Shown in pieces: positions 22,401-34,900 of a DNA stretch of 64,000 bases. The position numbers and the translations under genes are program-made. Below the pieces are notes generated by a model, which saw nothing but the letters and a program-made list of their open reading frames with translations, did no database searches and had not been told where the DNA came from. Position 1 is the first letter of the stretch, and every line of letters begins with the position of its first letter. Source of the DNA: Lampris incognitus. Its lineage: Eukaryota > Chordata > Actinopteri > Lampriformes > Lampridae. The stretch covers positions 103,622,973 to 103,686,972 of the forward strand of contig NC_079212.1 of NCBI RefSeq assembly GCF_029633865.1, read 5' to 3'.

Positions 22401-25400
22401 GAAGCCCCCCCCGGCTGTGGGAATATACAGCGCACTCAAGGCATTCCTTTTGCAGCTCTTCGAGCTGTCGGAAATGGAGAAGGCGGATCGCCTGTTGTCA
22501 TTCAACGGACTCGGCGATAGCAAACCTTCTGAGCTGCTGGAGAAGATGTTGGCCGTTTTGGGCTCGGTGGACCCCTCCTTCATTTTCACCCATATTTTTC
22601 TGTGGCAGCTCCCAGCACCTGTGCGCACAGCGTTAGCCAGCTCCCCCCTCTCTTCCACCAAAGACTACCCCGCTCTGGGTGTGGAAGCAGACAGGATTTT
22701 CCTTGCCAACCGGTAGCAGTTCGTTCATGCGATGCTCCCCACCCAGACCTCGCCCCCGCCGCTGGAGGACGCAGCGGGCACCACAGCTGCGGTGGCTGCC
22801 CGACGCCAGCATGACAGCAGGTTGTGTTATTACCACAACAGGTTAGGTGCCAGGGTCAAGCAGTGTCGCCCGCCATGCAGCTTCAGCGTCCAGGGAAACA
22901 CCAGGGCCGGCGCTCAATAGCAGCTATGAGCGCCGGCGAGAACAGCAGGCTGTTATTTATCAAGGACGCCTTATCTGGCCGGCGGTTGCTGGTCGATTCA
23001 GGCGCTTAGCGTAGCATCCTGCCTGCATCGGCCGCGGACACCATGGCCGGCGGTCAAGGCCCCTGGATGGATGCCGCGAACGGCATGCCCATACCTACCT
23101 ACGGCACCAGGTATATGGAGGTGTGTTTCGGCAGGCGGTGTTTTGGCTGGGTCTTCGTTATGGCCGCGGTGTCGGTTCCCCTCCTGGGCGCGGACTTCCT
23201 GTGCGCCTTCAGGCTGCTGGTGGATGTTACAAACTGTCGCTTGATCGATGCTGTCTCTTTCGCTACATACCCGTGAACACTGGGAGGTGCAGGGACGCTC
23301 GGCCTGTCAAACATGCTCGCAGCCGGAGACACGTATCAACGACTGCTCACAGAGTTCCCTGACCTCACCACACCCACGTTCTCGTCAGCGGTGGCTAAGC
23401 ACGGCGTGAAGCACCATATTGCCCCCGATGGCCCCCCGGTCTACGCACGTGCTCAGCGCCTCGACTCTGCTAAGCTTGCAATCGCCAGGGAGGAGTTTGC
23501 CACCATGGAACGCCTCGGCATTGTGCGCCGCTCAGACAGCCTGTGGGCCTCCCCCCTGCACATGGTTTCTAAGGCTGACGGCGGTTGGCGTCCCTGCGGT
23601 GATTTTCGTCGCCGGAACAACGCCACAACCCCTGAACAGTACCCCGTCCCGTACATACAGGATTTCTCCGCCCACCTGGCGGGGGCCACCATCTTTTCCA
23701 AAGTAGATTTGGTGCGGGGCTACCACCACGCCATTTGAACTCTTCGAGTTCCTGCGGATGCCCTTCGGTCTCAAGGGGGCAGCGCAGACGTTCCAGCGGC
23801 TGATGGACTCTGTGCTACGGGATATGCCGTTCTTGTTTGTTTACTTGGATGACATTCTCGTGGCCAGCGCATACGCGGAGGTACACCTGACGCAGCTCCG
23901 GCAGTTGTTCGAGCGGCTCAGTGCACATGGACTCATAGTCAACCAGCCAAGTGCCAGTTTGGCCTGTCGTCCATCGACTTCCTCGGCCACCGCATCTCTC
24001 CACAAGGAGCCGTTCCGCTTCCTGCCAGAGTGGACACTGTCGCCAGTTTTCCATGCCCCCGCACTGTGAAGTCCCTGCAGGAGTTTTTGGGCACAGTGAA
24101 CTTTTATAATAGGTTTATTCCCCATGCAGCTCACCGCATGCGGCCCTTGTACGAGGCCCTGCGGGGCAAGGAAGCCAAAGGCGAGGTAGACTGGTCCCCG
24201 GGGACGGACGTAGCTTTCGACAACGCCAAGGCTGCACTGGCCAATGCCGCTTTGCTGGCTCACCCATCCCCCACTGCCCCGATTACCCTCACGACTGACG
24301 CCTCTGACTATGCGATCAGGGCGGTGGGTGGACGGCGCCTGGCAGCCCCTTGCCTTCTTTAGCAAACAGCTTAAGGACAACGAGCGGAAGTACAGCACCT
24401 TCGACCGAGAGCTCCTGGGTCTCTTCCTTGCCTCCCGACACTTGAGGTTCCTGTTGGAAGGCCGCCGTTTCACTGCCTTCGTCGACAGCAAGCCGCTGAC
24501 TTTTGCCATGGCCAAGACCTCCGAGCCGTGGTCCAGGCGCCAACAGCATCAGCTCTCTGCCATCTCGGAGTTTACCATGGACATCCAGCATGTGGCTGGC
24601 ATGGACAACTTGGTCGCTGACTGCCTCTCCCGGGCGGTGGCAGGGTCCGTTCACTTGGGACTCGATTACGCTGCCATGGCTGCAGACCAAGCCGCTGACG
24701 CGGACATCCAGGCCTGTCGGATGGCTGCTACGGGGCTGTGGTTGGAGGATGTGGTGTTTGACAGCCCCAACGCCACGCTCCTCTGCGATGTTTCCATAGG
24801 CCAGCCCCGCCCCATGGTGCCCAACTTCTGGCGGCGCCGTATTTTTGACGTTATCCACGGCCTTTCCCACCCGGGTGTGAAGGCGTCCACTAAGCTGGTG
24901 GGGGCCAAGTTCATCTGGCCCGGCCTCAGGAAGGACGTCAAGGCCTGGGCTGACTCCTGCGTGGCGTGCCAGTGTTCCAAAGTACACCGTCATACCAAAG
25001 CCCCCTTGGCGCCATTCCTGGTGCCCGAGAGGCGTTTTGACCATGTGAATGTGGACCTGGTGGGCCCCCTGCCCCCCTCCCACGGGTTCACTCACCTTCT
25101 CACCATGGTGGACAGGACCACCAGGTGGCTGGAAGCTGTTCCCCTGTCATCGACCACATTTACTGAGGGGGCCCGGGCGTTCATTGGGTCCTGGGTTGCC
25201 CGTTTTGGCATGCCGGCTGACCTCACCTCTGACAGGGGCCCACAGTTCACGTGAGAGCTCTTAACTGCAGTCGCGGGGGGGCTGGGGGTGAAGCTCCACA
25301 GCATACAACCCGCAGGGCAACGGACTTTGTGAGTGGTTTCATCGGTCTATGAAGGCCGCTCTTTGTGCCAGCCTCATGGACAGCAACTGGGTTGATCCCC

Positions 25401-28400
25401 TCCTGTGGGTCATGCACGGCCTTCGCTCTGCCCCCAAGGAAGACCTCCAGTCCTCGTCTGCTGAGCTGGTTTACAGCCAGCCACTGCGTGTCCCAGGTGA
25501 GTTTCTCCCGGATGCTGTGGCCCGGGACAGTGCCAACGCTTTCACTCCGATCCCTACATCTCACCACTGCCTCCCTCAGTCCTACGTCCCCAAGGATCTG
25601 CTGTCGGCCAGGTATGTCTTCAGCCGCCACGACAGCCACCGTAACCCCTGCAGCCCCCCTACGACGGGCCCTTCCGCGTCCTAGAAGCGGGGCCTAAGAA
25701 CTTTGTGGTGGACATGGGGGGCAAGCCGGAGCGGGTCTCGGTGGACCATCTCAAGCCTGCCCATTTGGACCTGGGTGGGCCGGTCGAACTGGCCCTGCCC
25801 TTGCGGCGTGGATGCCCCCCTTCTCAGGACCCTGGCCCAGCCTCGGCCTCTGCCAGGGCTCCGGCTCTGTCCCCTGCCCCTGCCCCCATACCCATTCAGC
25901 GCAGCCGTTTTGGCCGCCTGGTCGATGACTGTTTCACTGAGTACTTTTGTGTTGCATTACTGTTTTGCGTTTTTTCGTGATGGTGAATTCTGGGGGACCT
26001 GTGTGGTGATACACATTTGAGGGTAGATTCACCAGGGGCTGCTGCTCCTCTAAGGCAGACATTTTAGAGTGCTGACATAGGCACTGCTTGGGGTTTTCGG
26101 GGAGCCATGTTTGCAGCAGCCTAGCGGTTAGCTGGTTGCCACGAGGGATTCTGCTGTATTGGTGTAGTTATGTGTGTCGAGTAAACGGAATTGACTTGAC
26201 TCGATCTCTCCGTCTCCTCATTCCCGCACTCCCACAATATTATTATATGAAGCAGTTACAGCAACAAATGTACAGAAAGGACAGGAAGCACACAGACAAG
26301 ACAAAAACGCACACAGACACACACACACACACAAAGAGGAGGAGTACAGACTGACACAGACAAACACATACACCTACATCAACTACATACAGACATGAAG
26401 GGATGGAGAGAAAGGTGTGTGTGTGTGTGTTTCCTGAGGAGCGCAGTCTGATGGGAGGAGGACAGAGGAGGAGGAGAAGGGTGAGGAGGAGGGTACCTTT
26501 CTTAAGGAGCGCGCGGGGAGAGCTGGAGGGAGGTCGCTGACCTGGTGGTGAAAAGCGTCAAAGTGCATCGACAGGTGTTGTCCTACAGGGGGAGAAACAG
26601 CAGGACTGACTGACTGAGAGAGAGACTCACACACAAGCACAACTCAGACCAGAGAAGGAGGAGGAGGAGGAAGAGGTGAATGGGAAGGTGGGGAGGGACA
26701 ACAGGGCAGGGAGCATGAGGAGGAGGAGGGAGTATGTCTTGAATTGTCTTGTTTTTTTGTGAATTTTAGTCAAAGACAGAATAGCTAACATAATCTAAGA
26801 ACTAGAGGATAAACTGTACTTATAGGGAAACAGTCCTTGCCTCTTTGACCATAAAAAAATAAAAAAATAAAAATAAACATATATTTTTCATAACATTTGG
26901 GTCGATAGGAAGATTTCTCAGGCAAGCAAGGAATCCAAAATTCCCAAAACAACTGATTTCTTTGAGAACCGAAGTGTTTTTCTTGTCATTTGTTATGGAT
27001 CTGTAGCTTATTATAGCAGCCAAGTGAATGGTTGAAGAGAGGAAGAGAAAAGAAGGGGCGATCATGTGCTCATTCAAACACAAAACCCTGAGATTTAGCG
27101 GGATTGCAGGTGAGGGGTCATGTAACGTGACATCGAAGCCAGGGTTCAAAGTTCACACACCAAGGAAACTGATGAGGCCCATCAGAAATGGGTCAGTCTA
27201 CAGATTCACAGACATCACTGCTTAGCCAGCGCAGCCCAAGACGGCAAATGACTGAGTGTATTCAGTCTTTCCAGCATACAGTAAGAGCTCTCATGACAGA
27301 AACATATGATTAATTAAATGGCAGAATATTACCATATTCTGATAAACAATATCTACCTCTATATCAGCTAAAAACCACTGAAACTGCCGCTTAATTAGAC
27401 ACTAACTAATAATGCGTTGATTGGCTTTTTTTTCCAAATTTGAATATAAACCAATATTTCCATTATTACACCTGTTTATTTGTCTGTGGACATACTGAAA
27501 ATGAAATTAAAGCCACTTTATTTTGTCATTGTACAGGTTACAATGAATGTGTTCTCTGCATTTAACCCATCCTATTGTATAGTAGCAGTGGGCAGCTGCA
27601 GCACCCAGGGACCAACTCCAGTTCATCTTGCTGCCTTGCTCATGACAGGAGTATTAACCCTAACATGCATGTCCTTTTGATGGTGGGAGGAAACCAGAGC
27701 ACCTGGAGGAAACCCACACAGACACGGGGAGAACATGCAAACTCCACACAGAAAGGAACTGGGATGGCCTGGGGTTCGAACCCAGGACCCTCTTGCTGTG
27801 AGACCACAGTGCCACTGGGCCACCCGCTATATTTTTTAGTATATTAAATAAAAACAGTTCACTCATGTAAACGTATGCTGTTGGTGGTAACCATAATTTA
27901 CTTTCCAAAGGAACAGTGAAATCTGATTCTTGGTACATGGTAAAATCCATCCATCCATCATCCAAACCGCTTATCCTGCTCTCAGGGCCGCGGGGCCATA
28001 TTTACCCAAATTTGGAAACTCGGTTAATCAAGAGCAGATCCTAATACTGGATTTAGCCACACAACATTATCAACACCAATGTGCAAACAATATGCACACT
28101 GACAAGCAGGCAGTCCTTTAGGGAGAGGCCAACAGATGGGAGGAACATGATGTCCAATGTCCACACATTACCACTAATCCACAAACAAAACCACACTGCA
28201 GCGATATGCACACTGTGTCGCCCTGTGTATGGACATATACCTTGTACACACACAAACAAGCTTGTGAATGCACAGAGCATTGACATACACACACACACAC
28301 ACACAAATAACACCGCAAGGTCACTAGTATGGGGCTTGAGGGCACAACTTTTCACATACACACATGCAAATACACACACACACATCACACACGCAAACAC

Positions 28401-28849
28401 ACAAAACTGCACATACTCACAGACAAGCGAAAATACACTAAAACAGCAACACATATGCATTGAATATGTAACAGCAACATACACACAACACAGAGGTGCA
28501 ACAAATTACACATTCATTTACAAATACATACTGACATAATTACACAACTTTAAGCATGCAAAGACAAACAAAGATATATAACAAAATGGCACTTAAACAT
28601 AAAAACACAAACACGCATATACAAAAAGGCAACCAATCATACACACGCACACACACACAAATTGATAAACACAGTAATACCGTCTTACCATGAGGCAGAG
28701 TGCGTGGGGGTACGGGTGGTGCCATAACACTGCCCACATGGGCAGAGAGGAAGGGGAGCGCTTCTCTGGTACCACTGTCCAAGCTCCAGCTACTGGGAGT
28801 GGTTAGGACTGGAGGAAAGGACATACACAGCCAGTCAGAGGGAGCTCTC

Positions 28850-28900
<51 letters not shown>

Positions 28901-31900
28901 CGTGCGTGTGCCTACCTTTCTCAGCCACAGACAGGTTGGGGTCACTACAGGGTTTACATGGACCAATCACCTGATGAAACAATGCTCGTTGGAGGTTGGT
29001 TGGCTGGAGAAACATGATGCCAGAAATGTCAAATGTTACAAATCGTGCACATTGTAAATGCAAACGCACTCTTAGTTTCTTCCCCAGGGCTGAAGACTGA
29101 CTCTGTCAATCTATCTATCCATCCACCCCTCAACACACCAGCCAGTCCATCCATCATTTAAACTTCCATCCATCTGTCAGTTATACTTCCATCCATCAAT
29201 TGAACTTCCATGCATTCATCCATCCATCTTTCTTATGATACATTAGCCCATCCATCCATCCATCCACCTCCCCACCCTCTCTCCCTACCTGTCCATTCTC
29301 AGTGATGTTGGTGTACATTGCACTGCTGGGTCTCTCTCTGTGAGGCGGCAGCAGCATCAGCATTTCTCTGTTGTGTCTGTATTTATCTGGCAGGGATGGA
29401 GAGCCTACTGCAGATTGACAGACAGCGAGAGAGAAAAAGTGAGAGAAAGAGGAGGTTTAGTGTTTTAACAATGAACAGATTTTGTCTTTAATTCTCTGTT
29501 TCTGAAAGACTGACTTGGAATTGCAAGGTTTTTTCCTGGAGCTTGATGAAAAATTACAGTTGGAGCTTATCCGTGATGATTCTTACCCCTGATTGTTGAG
29601 GGGGCGGAGTTTATCATCTGGGAGGGTGCAGAGTGGGTGGAGCTAAGACTTGAGGAGGAGGGGCTTGGCTGGAGCATGCAAATGAGAAGATGTTTCAGCT
29701 TTTAATTAGGTGATATTAAGTAAAAAGACTTGAGTTTCACAATGAAGCATATGACTATGAAATCATCAATATTCAAGCATATAGAAAATAATTTTCTTAA
29801 CTGTATGAGAGAATGGAGCAAAATAGAGTAGAATATTGATAGACACCCAGTGCTTTTTAACAGCAGCCCTAGTAGACACTAAACACCATATTGTGGGGGG
29901 GCCGTGCCTATAGTCCCCGGGTCCTATATTCCCCGGGTCCTATGTTCCCCGATCGGGGAACATAGGACCCTTTCGAAAAAAAAGGGTCCCATATTCCCCG
30001 TTTTCCCCTAAAAAGGTCCTATAATCCCCGTTGCAATAGACACCGGGGAACATAGGACCCTCTTTTGGAAAAAGGGTCCTATATTCCCCGCTGTTTCCAG
30101 GGGAACATAGGACCTTTTTCCAAATAAAGGGTCCTATATTCCCCGCTATTGCCAATCGAGGAACAAACCGGGGAACTTAGAACCCTTTTTGCAAATTAAT
30201 TTCCTTAACGGGTCCAAAATAATAAAAACTGGGGTCAAGGCTGAGATGTAGGCTACGATAATCTATTCCTCCGCTGATTAAATTAGGCCGTATTACCATT
30301 GTTGGCTGTTGTATATCGCAGGCCACCTTGAGTGTGTATCCAAATTCGGCCTATAGAGGAGGCTGTAATTTGCTTTATTGTTATTTCTTACCAATATTTA
30401 CTGCAGTAGGCCTAGTTAGTTGGCTCTCCGGCTCAGCATGGACAGTCGGCAACCAACGCAAGTTTGTCTTGCAGTAGGCCCGCCTACCAGTATAACCTAG
30501 CCATTTCCACCTTCGCTCAAAGTTCAATTTGCACAGCACTGGACACTTCAGCCACTTTCTTGTTACTTTGCAGTTCGTTTTCCATATTAAATCACTTGGC
30601 AGACTTTCTTTCAAAAAGACTTTAATGATGAACTTTTTAGGCAGAGAACTTAGACCAGGACTTGAAATTTAGGACCAGCACAAAGTATCCATCAACGGGG
30701 GCCGCCTACCTTACACAATAGGCTAATTGCCCAATAATAATAATATGTGCTTCTCAAAAAACTAAAGGCTTGTGGAGGTGCTAAACCAAAAACATGAATC
30801 AAAGACGAACATCAAAGGATGTAAGGTAACACTCACCAAATGGTAAGAAAATAACAGAGGCAGTCCTCTATTTCACCATTTTATCGTCTGGCATCAGTCA
30901 TTAAGGTTTCTGAAGAAGACCACCCGGCCAAGTTAATGACTGATGCCAAACAATGAAATGGTAAAATAGAGAATTGTGTCTTTTTTTTTCATTTGATGAG
31001 TGCTACCTTACATCCTTTGATGTTCTTCTTTAATAATAATAATAATAGTAATAGTAATAATACCAATAATAATAATAAGAAATAATACATAATAATAATA
31101 ATAATAATAACAGCCTAATAATGATAATAATAATAATAGCCTAATTATAAAAGAGGCCTAATAACAAATAACAATTACAGGCACAATACTATCAATAGTA
31201 ATGCTGATAATAGGCTATTAATAACAAAATGCTTCTAGTAAAAGCTTGGCTGAAAAAGGGTTGGTCTATGGCAGAAGCCCCCCAGAAAAGGCATGGTCTA
31301 AAACAAAAATCTCCAAGGCCTAACTAGCCTAACGTTAAGGCTTTTTTCTTCTTCAAAAAATCAAAATGAGTAGTCCTAGTCCATTAGGCTACTCAACAAA
31401 GAGGGGCTAAAACCCTGGATTTGACATTGCCGACGCTGCAGGACCCTTTGCGCATTATAGATCCTTCTTATTGGGACTGTTGGCTCCCTCGCAACTTCTG
31501 CAATCACCCCGTCGGAATTCTGCACGGTGCACCATTTCTCCGTCAGGGGGATGCACGTGTTCCCCAACATCGTGCACAATAATGTTAGCATCCACGTCCT
31601 CCACTTCAAATCTATTTGTGATCAGTGGCACTCTACAGTTCCACCTCCAGCACCTCCATCTAATGGTGTCTTGATTGGTGCGGTGCTTCTGATATCTGAA
31701 GTTCTCATGTACCAACACTTTGCCCCCTCGATCACCATCCATAACTATCGCCATTGTTTGTCTTCTTGTAGGCTAGTAAGCACATGACAGTGAGTCCACG
31801 AGTTATCACCGATAACAACCGATTGTTGCAAATTGTTGCAAGTTGGCGGGCGGTTTAGACATTGGTGAATTTTGATCATGTGGTTTAGAACGCCAGGAAA

Positions 31901-34900
31901 CTTGCGTGCAGATGACCACACATCCACGACAAGTCTTAAATATTTCCAAACTCGAAATCATGTGTGCATTTGGCTATTTATAAATTATTTTTCGAGCAAT
32001 ATGTGTTTTGTGATTCAGCTTTAGCGTTGTTGATTAGCCTTTCATTCATATTTTGTCAAAAAGGCGTATTCATTAGCCTAGGCCCATGTCCCGTTATTTC
32101 TGTAGCATACAGCATCTTAGAATCTTAAGAGACCAGGCAGATATTGTTATTATTTTATTGTTATTACCATGCCTTATTAGCCTACTTTATAATTATAAAT
32201 ATTTCAATTACCCGATTTTTAGCATTTCTAATATAAGGCTATATTGTTATTATTATCCTTATTATTATCATCATCATCATCATTATTATTACGCTATTAT
32301 TATTATCATTATTATTGTTCTGATCCGTTATTCCCACCTATATGCTTATTTAGGTGTCATTGATTATAAATGATCAGGCACACCGTTATTACACAATGCC
32401 TAACGTGGCTTGCTTTATTCCACCGTATTGCAAGACTGCCCGAACAATATTCCTCGCGCTTCTCCCACGTCAACAGGTGACGTCACATACATACGGGTGC
32501 CCTTACATGCAGAACCGGTACATGACAATTATTGTTATTATTATGTTATTATTATTATCATTACAATTATGATGCTTAAAGGGCCTTACTGAGCAGATGG
32601 TTTCTATCTAATATCTGTCAGATGCTTTTCCCAATAAGCTGGTGTGGTTATAATGGGAACGACGGCTTTCTAGGGAACATAGAAGAAGTGGGTCGGAATT
32701 GGCCTCTTGTCGGTATCAGCCAGCTTTTGCAGGAGTCTATCCCTGGTACAATGCGCTAGACCTCTGGGAGATGGACTGCTGAGGACGGAACACAACACCT
32801 ATCCTCAGCTCCCAGCACTTCTCGCACAATGTGCAACTCATACGCTGAGTTGGCGGCACCCGGGATCGAACTCACGACCTTGCGATCCATAGGCGAGAGC
32901 TCTACCGACTGAGCTATGCCCGGGTACAGTTGCTCAAGGAACATAGGCTTACTATATTACATTCAGACACAGACGAGCCAGCTCACCTACTCGGCGAGGC
33001 GCATTTTCCTCGGTAAGTGACACATTTCGCGCATAAATATCAGAGAACTACCGCGGTGGGTTATGCGCCCAAATGTAAGCTATAGCCTAATAAATTGAAA
33101 TTGGTGTAGTGTCTAAAGTTTCCACATACTTTAGCCAACCTGGACTTTGTGAATTCGTTTTTGTGATATAAAAATAGAAATCGTATGATTCATTGTCTTC
33201 TTAATAATCTGCCCTAAATAATGCATTATTGAAAATGCACTTTTTGCGCCAAACAGCGTCAAACCTGCTGACCGGGGAACATAGGACCTTTCTTTATAAA
33301 AAGGGTCCTATGTTCCCCGGGTGCCCTAGGGGAACATAGGACCCTTTTTATAAAGAAAGGTCCTATGTTCCCCTGCACATACAAAACGGGGAACATAGGA
33401 CCCTTTTGGGGAAAAGTGGGGAATATAGGGCCCTCTGTATACAAAAAGGTCCGATATTCCCCGGTCTCATACAAAGCGGGGAACATAGGACCCGGGGACT
33501 ATAGGACCCGGGGAACATAGGGAGGACCCCATTGTGGGCACAGCATTGAAATTAAAATGTGTTGTAGTGTGAAAATGTGCAAGATGAATGTGAACTTTAT
33601 ATAGTTATAGAAACAGAAGCTGAAAAGGGAACAGATAGGCAAGACACTATAGAGTTTAATAAGTTGAGTTAACAGCAGTAGAAATGTTTTCTAATTTTGA
33701 TAATATGGATAACATCCAAATTTGTTTTAATGTCAAAATATTACAATTACATTAATGAAAATAATGTCTTGCTTACTGAAATTCCCATCAGTATATCTAC
33801 TCTTCAAGGGGACCCTTGTTTGACCCAGAAAATCCTGAGTGCTACTGACCTGCATGCGGTAGAAGTCCTCTGGGTGCTCCACCACCACACCATCAGCCAG
33901 GATGAGCAGATTCCCAATGTTCCCCGTCTCACTGGGGTTATGAGAGGAGAGAGAGGGGGAGGAGTTGCGCACTGGTGTCAAAACAGCTATGGGACTGTTG
34001 GAGGGGGGGGGGTAAAAGAAGGAGAGCAGGAGAAGAGAAGGAGGATGTAGGAAGAGGGACGGGGAGGGAGGTAAAGTAGGAGAGAAGTGTGGGGAAGAGG
34101 TAGGGAGAAGGGAGAGTGGAAGGGAGAAGCATGGAGAAGAGGTATGTGGAAGTGGGGGGGGGCATGCAGAGTGGTAGAAAAGGAGGGAGATAAAAAGAGA
34201 ACAACAGCCAGAGCATGTACATGCCAGATGGTGGGAATAAGGATGGCATTGAAAGTGAAGGAGCATGCAGATCGTACCATGCAGAAAGCAGGTGAGATGG
34301 AGAGAAGATAAGGACGGATGTGGGATGGAATGACAGAGAAAGAAAGAGAAGAAAATCGCGGAATTTCAGAAAGCTGTGGTTTCACAGAGTAAGATCAAGA
34401 ATACGAAGAGAAAGAAATACTCAGAAAGAACAGAGACTGCAGACAGCAGAAGACAAATGAAGCCAATGAAATAGTTTCAATGTTGTGTCCGTGACATTAG
34501 CAGAAAAGATGGAAAAAACAGATGCAGTAGATGTGTGATATTGGTGCAGATCACAGTGAGGAGAGGTGAAGAGATGGCAGCGACAATGGGTGTGTATTCA
34601 TTAAATATGTGGTGTGATGAGGATATGACACTTGCTGAGGGCAGACGGGCTAGCATGACTGGTGTGAATGCAAAGAACTGTGGGATCAGCTGTCACTTCA
34701 TAAGGACAGCACGCATGTATGTCAAAGCAAACAAAACCACACTCATGGCTAAAATGTGCTGTAAAAACTGGAATGTGTGTGTGTGTGTGTTGCAAACCTG
34801 TGTCTGTGCATAAGTTTGAAACTCTCAGGGCTCATAGGACTGTGAGAGGCCAGGATTCCTCTGGGAGCGCTGGTTACTGAACCAGTCCTGTCCAAACCAG

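Larger units (their letters stand above)
21889..26236 (+). mobile_element. Ty3-type LTR retrotransposon, degraded
   Basis: 4.35 kb with two 235-bp LTRs, flanked by ATAT on both sides (apparent 4-bp duplication). Internal order is gag, protease, RT, RNase H, integrase, i.e. Ty3/gypsy order. Many frameshifts and stops; not capable of making a full polyprotein. Sits antisense to dock3 in its last intron. Confidence 0.9.
29898..33530 (-). mobile_element. fold-back transposon with FLYWCH remnant
   Basis: 3,633 bp bounded by a perfect 8-bp duplication ATTGTGGG (29890-29897 and 33531-33538). Each end is several hundred bp built from many short direct and inverted copies of GGTCCTATGTTCCCCGG and its inverse, giving long terminal inverted repeats that can fold on themselves. 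The outermost ~50 bp of the two ends align closely when one is inverted. The interior is AT-rich, with ATT microsatellites, one SINE and a FLYWCH-like coding remnant. FLYWCH fingers accompany MULE-type transposases in animals, so I infer a MULE-related, non-autonomous element. I do not know a name for it. Confidence 0.8.

Noticed and set aside
24316..25639. Minus-strand frames of up to 259 codons
   Set aside because: Antisense shadows of the Ty3-type pol region.
28053..28539. Overlapping frames of 140-150 codons on both strands
   Set aside because: Low-complexity CA-rich DNA lacking stops; no domain, no splice logic.
29898..30185. CRISPR-like regular repeats
   Set aside because: Units alternate in orientation, spacers are short A/T runs, the DNA is vertebrate; it is a transposon arm.
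32855..32930. Possible tRNA gene on the minus strand
   Set aside because: Good box A and box B, but the anticodon stem does not pair and the unit has a SINE body and target duplication.
33771..33810. Candidate small exon ([10 protein letters not shown]) with a GTAAG donor between exons 19 and 20
   Set aside because: Its phase would break the frame into exon 20, and no acceptor gives a length divisible by three.
33733..34385. Minus-strand frames of 100-177 codons rich in Pro/Ser/Leu
   Set aside because: Produced by the pyrimidine-rich tract; only the exon 19 part is supported.
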